Notes under the pieces: generated by a model
The model's database searches: none
What the model was told of the DNA's origin: nothing
Seen by the model: the letters and a program-made list of their open reading frames with translations, nothing else
DNA from: Xenopus tropicalis
Lineage: Eukaryota > Chordata > Amphibia > Anura > Pipidae
Reading direction: 5' to 3'
Assembly (NCBI RefSeq): GCF_000004195.4
Contig: NC_030678.2
Span: 57,753,378 to 57,817,377 of the forward strand
DNA length: 64,000 nucleotides
Shown here: positions 11,495 to 25,433 of the stretch, one piece after another
How positions within the stretch are numbered: the stretch's first letter is position 1
How the letters are laid out: each line of letters starts with the position of its first letter
Made by a program: the position numbers and the translations under genes

Positions 11495-12041
11495 ATTACT
11501 CAGTTTATTAGCAAGATGCTATGCAGCAGTTCAATGCAGGCTATAGTCCTGGCAGCTAAACAGTTAAGTTGATTGCAGAGTCAGATATTGGTAAACACAC
11601 TCTATGCTCTATGTGTGATGCTGGATCTCAGACAGCGCTGTTCTTAATGTTGGTACAGTTCAACACACACTTGAAAAATCCTGGGATACACCAGATTGCA
11701 GACAGTAATGATCTTCACTATGCACCCAGATATCACAGTAATACACTTTGCTAGCAGATCAACTAATTGCTCACATTGCACACACAAGGCTGCTGGAGAT
11801 AATAAACTTGATAGCAGATACACACTGCGCAATCCTGTAAATGCTGATTCTTCACTACACAATACAGTTCTCTGGAAGGTTCTGCTGTACTTACAGTTTG
11901 TAGTGTAGCAGGCACATGGCTTGAGGGATGTTTTAGTTACCTCAGAGTAGATTGTAGATGAGCTCACAAGTTTCTCCAGAGATTATAATCCGACTGCAGA
12001 GATTGGATTATGGATCTTGCTGGATGGTACTCAGTTCTTAC
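11495..12041 (-). other. BEL 5' leader
   Basis: 547 bp between the 5' LTR and the Gag start. No long open frame on the element's sense strand. It should hold the primer-binding and packaging signals, but none can be named from sequence. Confidence 0.6.
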
Positions 12042-12422
12042 TATTCTGTCACCCACATGATTTATGCAGAAGATACCCTTCCTGAGGCCTTTGCTCGCAT
12101 GGACGGCGTAACTTTGCTGAGATATGCTGATGGCAGAGAGTTTACTCAATAAAACACTGCTTAATAATCAGGTGGTTCTTTAATCCAGGAATATTGCACA
12201 ATACAAAGATTCTGGGGTTCAGAATGTCCAAAACAATCAACAGGTTCTATAGGTAAGAACTGGTAATTTTGCAGCTCTATCCAAACTGACTGAAACTGGA
12301 TCTGAAACTAAGGAACAGCATGGGAGGGAACAAGCTAGTGGGCTGGACTAACAAACATTAAACAGCAGGGGAGTAAGGAATATACCAAAACACATATAAT
12401 AACTGGCTGTAGTGACAGCACA
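12042..12422 (-). repeat. 5' LTR of the BEL element
   Basis: The partner of the LTR at 6565-6945, with no difference seen in 381 bp. It would contain the promoter of the element. The minus-strand sequence just inside it starts GTAAGAACTGAG; no standard TGG-type primer-binding site is evident. Confidence 0.93.
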
Positions 12423-12837
12423 GTATGACATATTGCACCACTCCACTAAATTCCAGTGAGAACACCCTAGCCAGAGCAAGATTTGTGAATGTACCCACGT
12501 ACATTGTCAAAATGTTGTTGGCATGCGATAAGCTGTGGCCTTCATAGGGTTAGTTAAGAGAAAATAAATATAGAATATACTTTACTTTTGAAAGGGCATT
12601 TTTTTATATTAAAAAGGCATGATCATGATCATAAAAACAGAGACAAAATTGCCAAACAAATGGCTTGGTGCAATTTGGCTCGAAGTTGAATTATGACAAG
12701 GAAGTCTTTGATTTTAGAACTAGCATGAGTGATTCCTGCCCATGAAGCATGTCAGTCAGATAAGTTTAATTATTTAAATGTACTGAGAGCCATGTTCAGC
12801 CAGTGTGATGCTAAAGGACAAAATAAGAAAATCAATA
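12423..12837. other. Unassigned DNA flanking the BEL insertion
   Basis: Starts with the second copy of the GTATG duplication. No gene or repeat boundary recognised. Confidence 0.4.
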
Positions 12838-13139
12838 CAGGTATAGGACCCATTATCCAGAATGCTCGGGACCAAGGGTATTCCATATAAGGGGTCTTTC
12901 CGTAATTTGGATCTCCATACCTTAAGTCTACTAAAAAAATCAATAAAACATAAATTAAACCCAATAGGATTGTTTTGCATCCAATAATGATTAATTATAC
13001 CTTAGTTGGGATCAATTACAAGGTACTGTTTTATTACTACAAAGAAAAGGGAAATCAGTGATGGAGTCTATGGGAGACGGCTTTCTGTAATTCGGAGAAT
13101 TCTGGATAATGGATTTCCAGATAAGGCATCTGATACCTG
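12838..13139 (+). mobile_element. TA-flanked MITE, CAGGTATRGGA family, complete copy
   Basis: 302 bp from CAGGTATAGGACC to GGCATCTGATACCTG, flanked by TA on both sides, as in mariner-type insertions. The same family recurs at 14905-15672 (split), 15681-16007, 16213-16292, 34776-35045, 42389-42560, 55440-55513, 55630-55917 and 59085-59213. It is non-coding. The superfamily is inferred from the TA flanks only. Confidence 0.75.
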
Positions 13140-13141
13140 TA

Positions 13142-14027
13142 CTGTATTTGTTCTTGCCTGTTTGAGATCTGTAATTCATTTTTAGTACTGATGGTGCAAA
13201 ACTCTATGATCCCTTGTTTAAGTTTGTCTGTTTGTTAGCTGAAAATATTTAAAAGGAAAATAAGACCTTATTATGGTTGATTGGTAATATTACATTTAGG
13301 GGAAAATGTTTACTAAAAGTGTGAAAGATAACTCTTTACAGGCATTTTTTTATTCTATGTTTCTACAGTTTTTGAAGCATAACGACAAAAATTTTTTACT
13401 TCTTAATTGAATTCTGTATTACTGGAAGCTTAGGAGTTCAGTAACATTCCGTATTATCTTTCAGTAACATATGCTTACACTTGCTTGTCATTTTCTCTTG
13501 TCAAAGACAGCAAATTTTAAGATTGTCAATAGAATTAACAAATCACAGAACCAACTGTGATGTCAAAATAAACCAACAGTTGGGCAATACCCTTTACAAG
13601 AAAAATTAGACACCTACTATAAGTAAGATTTATGCATACATATATTTACAAATCCAAAATGTGAGTGTATAATGCCCACAGCCTTTTTCTAAGAGTTACA
13701 AAGCATGCATTATAGAATTATTTTATTGTAATCCTGCTGACAGACATGTGGTGTACAAAATAACTGACTCACTACAAAAAAGTTGGATAGTGTGGAAAAA
13801 ATTAATGTAAAAAATTGAAAAGATGATTGATCCTAACTTTGTCTGATGCTACATTAACCAAGTAAACCTACAATTTTTGTTCTATAATTGCATTTGTTTG
13901 CACAATGTTATTTTATTATGACATGACCTTCCTAAACAATGTTGTCCATGAGGCATAGAGATGGGTCATTCAAGAGGAAATTCAAAAGAGACTTGAACAT
14001 GTAAAGGTAAACAAAGGTCCAGGACTG
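13142..14027. other. Unassigned intron-like DNA
   Basis: AT-rich, with no open frame, hairpin or repeat boundary that I could support. Confidence 0.4.
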
Positions 14028-14609
14028 GATGTGCAGTTTTGGGCTCCAGTCCTTAAGAAGGATATTAATGAGCTGGAGGGAGTGCAGAGACGCGCAACTA
14101 AACTGGTAAAGGGGATGGAAGATTTAAGATATGAGGTTAGACTATCGAGGTTGGGGTTGTTTTCTCTGGAAAAGAGGCGCTTGCGAGGGGACATAGTTAC
14201 TCTGTACAAGTACATTAGAGGGGATTATAGGCAGCTAGAGTTTTTTTCACATAAAAACGATCAACGCACCAGAGGTCACCCCTTTAGATTAGAGGAACGG
14301 AGCTTCCATTTGAAGCACCGTAGGTGGTTTTCACGGTGAGGGCAGTGAGGTTGTGGGATGCCCTTCCTAGAGATGTGGTAATGGCAAATTCTGTTAATGC
14401 CTTTAAGAGGGGCCTGGATAAGTTTTTGAACAAGCAGAATATCCAAGGCTATTGTGATACTAATATCTACAGTTAGTACTAGTAGTTGTATATATAGTTT
14501 ATGTATGTGAGTGTATACATTGGTAAGTATAGGTTGTGTGTGCTGGGTTTACTTGGATGGGTTGACCTTGATGGACTCTGGTCTTTTTTCAACACTATGT
14601 AACTATGTA
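14028..14609 (+). mobile_element. CR1-type LINE, 5'-truncated 3' end
   Basis: The sequence encodes the end of a non-LTR reverse transcriptase ORF ([20 protein letters not shown] at 14031 on, then GLFSLEKRRLRGD). A 3' UTR follows and ends in a short TATGTAAC-like tandem tail (14594-14609) instead of poly(A). Such tails are typical of CR1-group LINEs. The same 3' end occurs in reverse at 29979-30512, 43661-44450 and 50309-50440. Confidence 0.8.
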
Positions 14610-14904
14610 AGATAACATGCTGGAGTGGAAGGCAGGGGAATGGCAAATATATTTTGTTTTACATGGGCGTTTATTTGACATGCAGAAAAATCAGTCTGTT
14701 TTACAACTGACAACAAATGCAGATGGTATAATGGCAATAATTTCCATTCACCCTCAGGGCAAGTAATCAAACCATTTTGTCAAAATGAAATGCCATACTG
14801 TTCCAAGTTAGAGGATCATGTATGTCATAATGACAGTACTTTATAGTCATATCTGGCTGCTTGAAGCCATACAACAAAGTAGCTACAATGGCCTATATGG
14901 ACAC

Positions 14905-15672
14905 TGAATGCTCAGGACCTGAGGTTTCCCGGATGAGGGGTCTTTCTGTAATTTGGATCTCCATACCTTAAAGGACAAGTAAACCCCACACAGAAAAATT
15001 TAATCTGTGAACAGCCTTTTTGAAATCTTTCAATACCTGTCACTCTGGCTGTCCAGAGGTTAAAAGTAAGGACGCAGCATCTCCTTAATGATTTTGATTT
15101 CCTTTTCTTCCTGTAACCCACTCGGCCCCCTCCCTCAGGAATTTGCTTTGACATCTGGTTTGTGGGCATGCTCAGTTGTTCTAAGTTCAGATTACTAAAC
15201 ACGCCCCCCAGTCTAGCAGCCAGTGAAGAGAAGGCATTGCTGGTTCCCATAGAAACTCAGCTCTAGCTGTCTGCTTATTTTTTTTTTCTCCAAACTTTCT
15301 CTCTTGAGCTCAGCTCAAACAAAGCACATTTTTTATCAAATACAGTTGTGCCTGTGTGAGCCTGTATTCTTGATTAAATGTATGCTGAATAAGGGTCTGT
15401 GTGTGTGTGTATGTATGCTGTTTGTAGATTTAAATGTATCTGATTATGTGTCAGAATTAAAATGACCACTGGGTGAAAGCTGCTATTTGCTTTAGAAAAA
15501 TGTGATGGTGCTAGCAATGGAGGGGATATATGCAGTACAAATTATGCCATTTGGGTGGGGGAGACATGCTCAACTGATATACATTGTAGGTAAATGTAGG
15601 CTTTACATGTCTTTTAAGTCTACTAAAAAAAGCTATTTAAAAATTAAATAAACCCAACAGGAGTGTTCTGCA
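14905..15672 (+). mobile_element. CAGGTATRGGA MITE split by a T2-type MITE
   Basis: 14905-14967 and 15618-15672 are the two halves of one 5'-incomplete copy. A T2-type element occupies the middle at its TTAA. The right half is cut off where the next complete copy begins at 15681. Confidence 0.65.
14968..15617. mobile_element. T2-type MITE inserted into another MITE
   Basis: Begins TTAAAGGACAAGTAAACC, ends inverted ACATGTCTTTTAA, with TTAA at both edges. Its insertion site falls inside the ccataccTTAAgtctac segment that is intact in the other copies of the host MITE, which proves the duplication and the order of events. Confidence 0.7.
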
Positions 15673-15680
15673 TTCCTGTA

Positions 15681-16007
15681 CAGGTATGGGACCTGTAATA
15701 CAGAATGCTTGGGGCGGGGATTTTTCAGATAAGGAGTATTTCTGTAATTTGGATCTCCATGCGTTAAGTCTACTAAAAAATCACTTAAACATTAATTAAA
15801 CCCAATAGGACTGTTTTGCCTCCAATAAAGATTAATTATATCTTAGTTTGGATAAAGTACAAGGAACTGCTTTATTATTACCGAGAAAAAGGAAATCATT
15901 GAAAAAAAACGTAAATTATTAATTATGATGGAGTCTATGGGAGATGACCTTCCAGTAATTTGGATATTTGTGGATAAAGGGTTTCCGAATAAGAGATCCC
16001 ATACCTG
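15681..16007 (+). mobile_element. TA-flanked CAGGTATRGGA MITE, complete copy
   Basis: 327 bp from CAGGTATGGGACC to GGGATCTCTTATTCG-type end (right end CCCATACCTG), with TA flanks at 15679-15680 and 16008-16009. A further 3' fragment of the family lies at 16213-16292. Confidence 0.75.
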
Positions 16008-16292
16008 TATTTACGTGTAAGAAGAGGCAAGGTTAACAATTCCATCTACTTTTTGTGTGTGGGTAGTCAGAAAGAGATCAAAAAGTGCCTAGAGTTAGCA
16101 GACCAAAAGAACAGACTGCAATGAAGTTGGGCCGTGTGTGCTCATTTGAAAGGTAAATGCTGACAAAGACAGCCCTAGATATTAAAGAAACAATGTTTCA
16201 CACACTTAAAATTGGCTCCATGGGAGAAGGCCTTTTCCTAATTTGTACCTTTCTTAATATTTGGTTTCTGGAAAAGAGATCCATACCTGCAT

Positions 16293-17385
16293 TCACAGCA
16301 AATTATTAAAGAATGAATATAAACATACTGTATATATTTATATAACGCTGCCTTATTATTTTAAATGTCTTGCCAGCTTTAATTTTCTTTTGCTATATAC
16401 TTTTACAAGACATGATTTTATTCAGAAAGGCACACTTGGCAGATCTACTAAAGGGCAAGGTTATACTTTAGACTGATTTTGTAATCAATTGTTTGGTGGA
16501 TGTCTGCATTTGTAGGTCATGCTGTATAACGAGTGGCATGTTGGGTAATATCTTAATTACCAAAGGTCAGCATACTTGGGCTGAGCAAGCAGTTGCAGTC
16601 CATAATTCTTTAATAAACCAAAAGGTTATGTTTAATGGACTGTACCTCACAAGAAAGAAAGCAGGGACACCCTCACAATCAATTATTTTCCTCCCACTTA
16701 ACTAAAACACAGCCAGCTGCACAGCTCAAGACCTTTTTCATTTCTATGCATTAAAATTTTTTACATAATATTTTAGTACTCTTGGGAGACAAATATATCA
16801 CCTTTCACTTCCAAGGTATTTTGATAAATAAAACATGTAGGGAATCCCTTCTTTCCTCTGCTGCTGGGGGATGGAGGGGGAAGATAATAATCATTAATGT
16901 ATGGTTATGATGTTGTGAAGGTGCACTGCTCAGTTACTGTTTATTATAGCGCCTAATACAGTTGCAGTAGACAGGTTAGGTTTATATGTATGCACCTAAC
17001 CTCAGGTAGATCTCAGCTCTATTAACTTAGCACATTTGAATAAAATGTTCATTTTGCACAGGCTGAATTGCAGAATTAACGTAAGCACTGCTGAGTCCTA
17101 TTCACAGCTTTTAATCACTAAGGGATTACTAGAATACTGGATTATCTTGAATTATGACATCATTTGGTTTTAAAAAAATTAACTCAAACAGCATCTGGCC
17201 ACTTACTGCAACTGTTCCTATCACAACTTGACTGAAATAAATAACTAAAGAAGAAGCAACTTAATAATTACCCCTAAGGGGAAGGGAAAGTCTGCCATTC
17301 TGTTGTAATATTTTGGTAGTAAATTTCCTTGTCCTTCCTTCCTACCTAATTATACTACCTACCTTAATATCTACCTGTGCTGGAA
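16293..17385. other. Unassigned intron-like DNA
   Basis: Nothing coding or repeat-like could be supported beyond short A/T runs. Confidence 0.4.
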
Positions 17386-17388
17386 TAA

Positions 17389-17699
17389 AGGTGGCCACAC
17401 ACGTGGCGATTTTAGATCTTCCGTGTGACCATCGGTCACACGAAAGATCGTTCCAATTGGCCACTAACATTCAGGGCTGAAACAGCAGATATGGAGGTAG
17501 AAACAATAGGATTTCTACCTCCTTCTGCCGATTCAGCTCTGAAGGAAGATTTTGCTCAGGCGCCTTCTATGGCGCCCGATCAAAATCTTTTAACCCAGCC
17601 TCCTGCGATATCAGTCGCCTCGCCGACTTGCCATACACGCACAGAATATCATACGAAAGAAGGTTTCGTACAATATTATCGGTGCGTGTATGGCCAGCT
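17389..17699. mobile_element. Harbinger-like MITE, AGGTGGCC family
   Basis: 311 bp with ends AGGTGGCCACACACG and CGTGTATGGCCAGCT, flanked by TAA (17386-17388 and 17700-17702). A 3-bp TAA/TTA duplication is the PIF/Harbinger signature. Other copies: 48518-48859, truncated 34128-34325, and a diverged piece at 61442-61633. Confidence 0.75.
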
Positions 17700-17702
17700 T
17701 AA

Positions 17703-17954
17703 GGGCTCATACTAATGAGCATTTTTATCTGCACTCCCCTGCTGTGGCGATCTCCTGCATTCCACCCGAGGGAAGAACAGATAAAAAAGCATTCAATTCT
17801 TCGTAATGTTGCTGTACTCACACAGGCACATGTAAGCACCAAACGCAGAATGCTGCGTTCCACCTGTATTTGCGCCTGTGTGAGTACAGCCCCATACGAG
17901 AGAATGGAATACCTTTCTTGCGCTCCCCTGTGGTGGAATGTCTTGCACAAGCCC
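17703..17954. mobile_element. Harbinger-like fold-back MITE, GGGCTCATAC family
   Basis: It starts immediately after the TAA that ends the previous MITE and ends GCACAAGCCC before another TAA (17955-17957). The middle folds on itself: GCTGTACTCACACAGGC at about 17812 pairs with its inverted copy near 17875-17892. Confidence 0.65.
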
Positions 17955-17957
17955 TAA

Positions 17958-18316
17958 ATGCTCAATCAGCAGAATTCAAAATCTCTTGTAAATTTGCCTT
18001 TGCAAGTGACTTTCTTTAAGGCATGAATTTACATCCACAACTGAAATTCCTGCCACTACTGTGCATGTGCCTGGATATTGTGCAGCAGCTGTGCATATTT
18101 CAAACCCTCTGACACCTGGACCTATCTACTGTATGACCTGACTGAAGGAGAACTAAATCACACCATCTTTCCCCACACTAGCCCCTTACAGAGACCTCCT
18201 GCTTGGTTTTTACAAATCATATATTAATAAATTGCACATTGCTTAACCATGGCTATGCAACTTTTACTAAACTACAACTTCAGAAATTCTCCGTCATCCA
18301 TTTAATTTCTTCTCAA
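17958..18316. other. Unassigned DNA
   Basis: No feature recognised between the Harbinger-like pair and the next T2 MITE. Confidence 0.35.
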
Positions 18317-18759
18317 TTAAAGGAACAGTAACACCAAAAAATGAAAGTGTATAAAAATAATTAATATATTATGTACTATTGCCCTGCACTGGTAAAAGTT
18401 GTCTGTTTGCTTCTTAAACACTACTACAGTTTATATAAATACCCTGCTGTGTAGCCATGGGGGCAGCCATTTAAATTTAAAAAAGGAGAAAAGGCACAGG
18501 TTACTAAGCAGATAACAGATAAGTAGCATAGATTACCATTGTATTCTACACAGTTATCTGTTATCTTCTTATGTAACCTGTGCCTTTTCTCCTTTTTTCA
18601 ATTTAAATGGCTGCCCCCATGCCTACACAGCAGCTATTTCTATTAACTACAGTAGTCTTTCTGAAGCAAACACACAACTTTTACCAGTGCAGGACAACAG
18701 TACATTATATTTTAATTATTTTAAAACATTTTTATTTTTTAGTGTTACTGTTCCTTTAA
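18317..18759. mobile_element. T2-type MITE, near-perfect palindrome
   Basis: Begins TTAAAGGAACAGTAACACC and ends with the inverted GTGTTACTGTTCCTTTAA, target TTAA. The arms extend almost to the centre (TGCCCTGCACTGGTAAAAGTTG on one side matches the other), so the transcript would form a hairpin of about 200 bp. A truncated copy of the family is at about 60236-60621. Confidence 0.8.
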
Positions 18760-19045
18760 CTGTTGTGGAAGATCAGTATTTTCTGGCTGACAAAATACCT
18801 GTGCATCCTCATTCTGCTCAGGTTTTTCCCTGAATATTCTCTTGAGAATACTAAGAAGATAATCAGAGCATGTAGGCATTCAACAGGAATCAATTAGCAC
18901 CTACTTTGGATTAAATTGAGAATATGCAAATTGGGCTCTTCATCAGATGGCACAATCAACAAAAAACACATCATTGCTTGAATGTCACAGAAAATCCTGA
19001 GTAAACATTAACAAAAAAAAAAATGTATATATATATATATATATA

Positions 19046-21577
<2,532 letters not shown>

Positions 21578-21787
21578 GTTAAGTAGCTTTTTCTTTCCAA
21601 TCCTGCTGTAATCACACAGGAGCATAAAAGCACTCAATACAGGTGGAAAGCAGAATATTGTGTTTCACCTGCATTCGGCGCTTCCATTCGCCTTTGTAAA
21701 TACAGCAGGATAGGGAAGAATGGGCTGCATTTGCATTTGTTCCCCTGCAGGGTATCGCAGGAACAGAAACTTGCAAGTTCGAGCCCT
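21578..21787. mobile_element. Probable Harbinger-like MITE related to 17703-17954
   Basis: CCTGCTGTAATCACACAGGAGC is followed by an inverted CGCCTTTGTAAATACAGCAGG, and the right end CAAGTTCGAGCCC abuts TTA. It resembles the GGGCTC family, but the left boundary is uncertain. Confidence 0.4.
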
Positions 21788-22581
21788 TAGACTGTAAACT
21801 CTACAGGGCAGGGACTGTGTCTCTTACCACATGGCACTTTTTCTCTCTATATTTATACTTAGAGTGACAGAATAGCTGAAACATATGGCCAAAATCAGTA
21901 AGAATAGCAATTAGGTTAATGCAGCCTGTGATTTATCCCGCTAAGTCTGTGTTCCCTTCAGCACGATCACTCCTGCTTTAATTTAAATACAGGGTACTAG
22001 ATTAATATTGCGGAGGAATAAGCATTTTATATCTACTATAAGGGGGAAATAGTGAAGAATACTCAACAAGAAATAAGGTTTTAATTAAAAAATTGCACTG
22101 TTGTAAGTAGAGGTTGTGAATTAGTATGTTCTATCCCTTGTGAATGCTTCTTGAAAAAGGCACTTATTGATGCAACAAAGATGCTGCATGGACACCCAGT
22201 TCCATGGACATGCACATAAAAAGCAATATTATTTTTAGTGACAAGCAGGCACAAGGAGCCTCCAACATGTTAAACATGTCAACACTGCAACCCAGCTTGC
22301 TTGAATACATATGTCCAAAATTTACTTCTATAGACAAAGCATTTGCAGGCTCCACACTTAAAGCAGTAGTTTACCTGTAACTTTTAGAATGTCCTATTCT
22401 AAGTAATTGATCTTCATTTTGTATTTTTTTTTATTATTTGCCTTCTTCTTTTGCCTCTTTCTAGATTAGCAATAATCCACAATCATTCCCTCGTCTTGGT
22501 GGGGGGACAAATTCCAGCACCATAAATTTCAGATCATTTTTAGTATGTCCCATATCTACATAATGCTTAGAAACAGGCAGC

Positions 22582-23008
22582 TTAAAGGAGAAGGAAAGGC
22601 TAAGTCACTTGGGGGTGCCAAAATGTTAGGCACCCCCAAGTGACTTAGATCGCTTACCTTTTACCCTGGTCTGGTGCCCCTGTTAGGAGAGAATAGCACC
22701 AGCCCGGGGTAGCTGTAGCCGAGAGCTTCCTACTTCCTATTCGCTTGCGCGCGCATGCGCAGTAGAGTGAAAAGCCGAACTTAAAAAACAAAGTCGGCTT
22801 TTTACTCTACTGCGCATGCGCCGGAAGCCGGATTTCGCCGGGAGAAGAAAGAGGAAGTAGGAAGCCCTTCCTACAGGTACCCCGGGCTGGTGCTTTTTTT
22901 CTCCTAACAGGGGCACCAGCCCGGGGTACAAGGTAAGCAATCTAAGTCACTTGGGGGTGCCTAACATTTTGGCACCCCCAAGTGACTTAGCCTTTCCTTC
23001 TCCTTTAA
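22582..23008. mobile_element. T2-type MITE, GGAGAAGGAAAGGCTAAG family
   Basis: 427 bp with TTAA at both ends and nearly perfect arms (TTAAAGGAGAAGGAAAGG and inverse). Each arm itself contains a small palindrome (CTTGGGGGTGCC ... GGCACCCCCAAG). Relatives are at 33112-33633 and within 61042-62032. It seems to sit inside an older T2-like fragment beginning near 22365. Confidence 0.8.
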
Positions 23009-23189
23009 CATTGTCTATTCTAACAGTTGATCTATAATGTGATGCAACTTGATCTAAAATGTGGTCTCCCCCTCATAGAGAAAACCACACAGGCATATCA
23101 ACACTTATACCACAAACAATGTCAAACAGGTAAAATATCTCTTTAACAAATACTTACAGCCAGTCTGAGGGTGTATAAAAGATTTACCC

Positions 23190-24310
23190 TTTCCGCAAGG
23201 TAAACTTCCACCCCTACACCCATTGATAGAGGAATGTACATGGATAACTCAGGCCATGCGACAGCATCCCCATAATTACATGCTGCAATGGGATCGCCTA
23301 GTGGAAAGCCCCACTGACATAGAAACATGGGAGCGCATCTGGAATAATGTAAGAAAGACCCCCTCCCTATGTACACTATTAAAGGATACTAGCTATAAAA
23401 TACTTTTTGAGTGGTACCACACTCCATTTCTACTCGCTAAGCTTTTCCCAGCTACAACCTCAGCAGTTTGCTGGAGATGTGGCTTAGATACAGATACTCT
23501 ACTTCACGTGTTTTGGACCTGCCTCAAGAAAACTCTGTTCTGGGAGGCAGTCCGACAATGGGTTAGAAAAGTGACATTTATTGATATCCCATAGGATCCT
23601 ATGATCTGCATTATGGGAGATGAAATACCCAACTTAAATAATTCAGCTCAGCACTTAATAAATAGTATGTTTACGGCAGCTAAAGGGGCAATAGCAAAAG
23701 CCACACAGATGGAATTCTTAGATAGAGTACGATATATAAGTAAAATGGAATACCTCATTGCCCTTAAGCGTGACACAATGGCAAATTTTGATAAAATATG
23801 GGCAAACTGGGATTACGTGGAATACACAAATGGTTATAGATATGGTTTATGAACATGAACCATATCTATGAACAGAGACTGACAAGGCCTGGGATTTGGG
23901 AGGAGCGAGGACAATATACTGTATGTAGGTAGGGAGTCAGTATACTCCCTTGTCACTCACAATAGGCATTGGATAAACTTACCCATGATGTGGCCTATAA
24001 AAAGATACCATAGAGAGAGATCTACTGTAATTAAGCCTGGTTTTTGTTCTTAGTTTTCCTATGTTTTACCTACCCTTTCTCCTTTTTTATTTACTATCCC
24101 TACAACTGGCAGTCTGAAAAGAATACAGGTACATCCCGGCTGGTCAAGCCAGAACTTTCGCTGTAACCCCAATTTTTTCAAATGATTTTGTATTGATCTA
24201 AAGGTGTTACCTTATGACAAGTTTTCTTTTTTTTTTTTGCAGCTGCATTTGTATTATGTTTGTGAATGTACATAAAATTTAAACCCCAATAAAAAGATAA
24301 TTAAAAAAAT
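23190..24310 (+). mobile_element. L1-like LINE, 5'-truncated, with 11-bp duplication
   Basis: The 1121-bp body is flanked by AAGATTTACCC (23179-23189 and 24311-24321). It ends in an A-rich tail after AATAAA (about 24288-24310). The coding part is the C-terminal end of an L1/Tx1-type ORF2. The size, duplication and truncated 5' end are as expected from target-primed reverse transcription. Confidence 0.85.
23223..23852 (+). pseudogene. L1/Tx1-type ORF2 C-terminal fragment
   Basis: Encodes the region after the reverse transcriptase core, including a Cys-rich motif (CWRCGLDTDTLLHVFWTC) usual near the ORF2 C-terminus, then a hydrophilic tail with AKGAIAKATQ. An in-frame TAG at 23592-23594 interrupts it, and the frame resumes immediately. 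The start is an artefact of truncation. Confidence 0.75.
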
Positions 24311-24321
24311 AAGATTTACCC

Positions 24322-24906
24322 ATAAGCCCACAACAAAAGTATTAAATTAAAGGAGGATTTTGGAACTACTTGATCTTAGGATATGACAATCCCAGGATTG
24401 CCCAATGTTTCCACTGCACAGAGGCAACAACACTGCTGCTGATGCTGAACTGTACAACAAAGGAAATACATTGGTTCTTGTTTCTACACTTCTTGGCAAC
24501 ATCTTTTACTCTATCCCTCACCCGATATATATATATTCCTCCCCATGCCAAATCATGAAGGAGTTTGTATATGAGGGGCATTGGATCCTATTGCCCCTTA
24601 ACGTAAAAAGTCTCCTAAAATCTAAAATAGTTTTCCATCAAAATCAACTCAAGCAAGTTCAGAAAAAATGACCTCAGTTTTTCTATACAACTAACTATCC
24701 TTTTAAAGATTGGCACAGGACATATGAGCTTCCTTGCTGCACCAATGGAGCAAGGATCCTGTCCAACATGGAGGTCACAGGGCACCACACTGTTGCAATG
24801 TCTGCCACTACTGGCCTCCATGAAGGTTGGAGAGGATCTTTGTGAACCTTAAAAAGTGTATACAGTACAGGGGTAACCGGCTTATACAGATAACCCCTTA
24901 TATATA
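24322..24906. other. Unassigned DNA
   Basis: No recognisable feature between the LINE and the next Tc1 element. Confidence 0.4.
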
Positions 24907-25433
24907 CAGCAGGGAAAATAAGAATTAAACACAGTCAACATTTTTCTCAGTAAATATATTTCTAATGGGGCTATTGACATGAAATTTACACTAGATGTCG
25001 GTAACAAAACAAGTAATCCACACATACAAAGAAATCAAAACCAATACGTCTCTAAATTAAGTTATGTGTAAATGAAACAGGGAATATGTATTGAACATAT
25101 AAAGAAAAGGAGGTGCAAAAAGGCATGGAAAGCCAAGAAACCTGCTGAAATCTTTCAGCTGGTTTAGTCCTAATTGATGGCCTATAAAAATGTTTTTCTC
25201 ATTAAACCAGTCATGACTAGGTGCTCCTCACAAGATTTCTAACAGAGGAGTCACAACAATAACCAAAACCGATGTCCAAGAGCCAAGGATTACTCACAGA
25301 GAACTTCAGAATGACCTTGAATTAGCAGGTACAGTTGTTTCAAAGAAAACAATAAGTAATGCACTCAAATGACATGGCATCTATGCACGCTCACTGTGCA
25401 AGACTCTGCTGCTGAACAAAAACTGCACAACAT

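Larger units (their letters stand above)
6565..12422 (-). mobile_element. BEL/Pao LTR retrotransposon, young, integrase-deleted
   Basis: This 5858-bp element lies on the minus strand. Two 381-bp LTRs (6565-6945 and 12042-12422) look identical by eye, and the flanks carry the 5-bp duplication GTATG (6560-6564 and 12423-12427). The interior has a leader of 547 bp, one intact frame (7145-11494) and only 199 bp between the frame's stop and the 3' LTR. A purine-rich ACGGGGAG next to the 3' LTR would serve as polypurine tract. I could not identify a convincing tRNA primer site. Gag, protease, RT and the start of RNase H are present, but the integrase that BEL elements normally carry downstream is absent, so this copy would need integrase in trans. 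It is inserted in the sense direction of the host 7TM gene. Confidence 0.92.

Noticed and set aside
11644..11967. A 107-codon frame in the BEL leader
   Set aside because: No retroelement motif, and it lies between the LTR and the Gag start; probably chance.
21765..21790. GTTCGAGCC, similar to a tRNA B box
   Set aside because: No A box or cloverleaf upstream; it is the end of a MITE.
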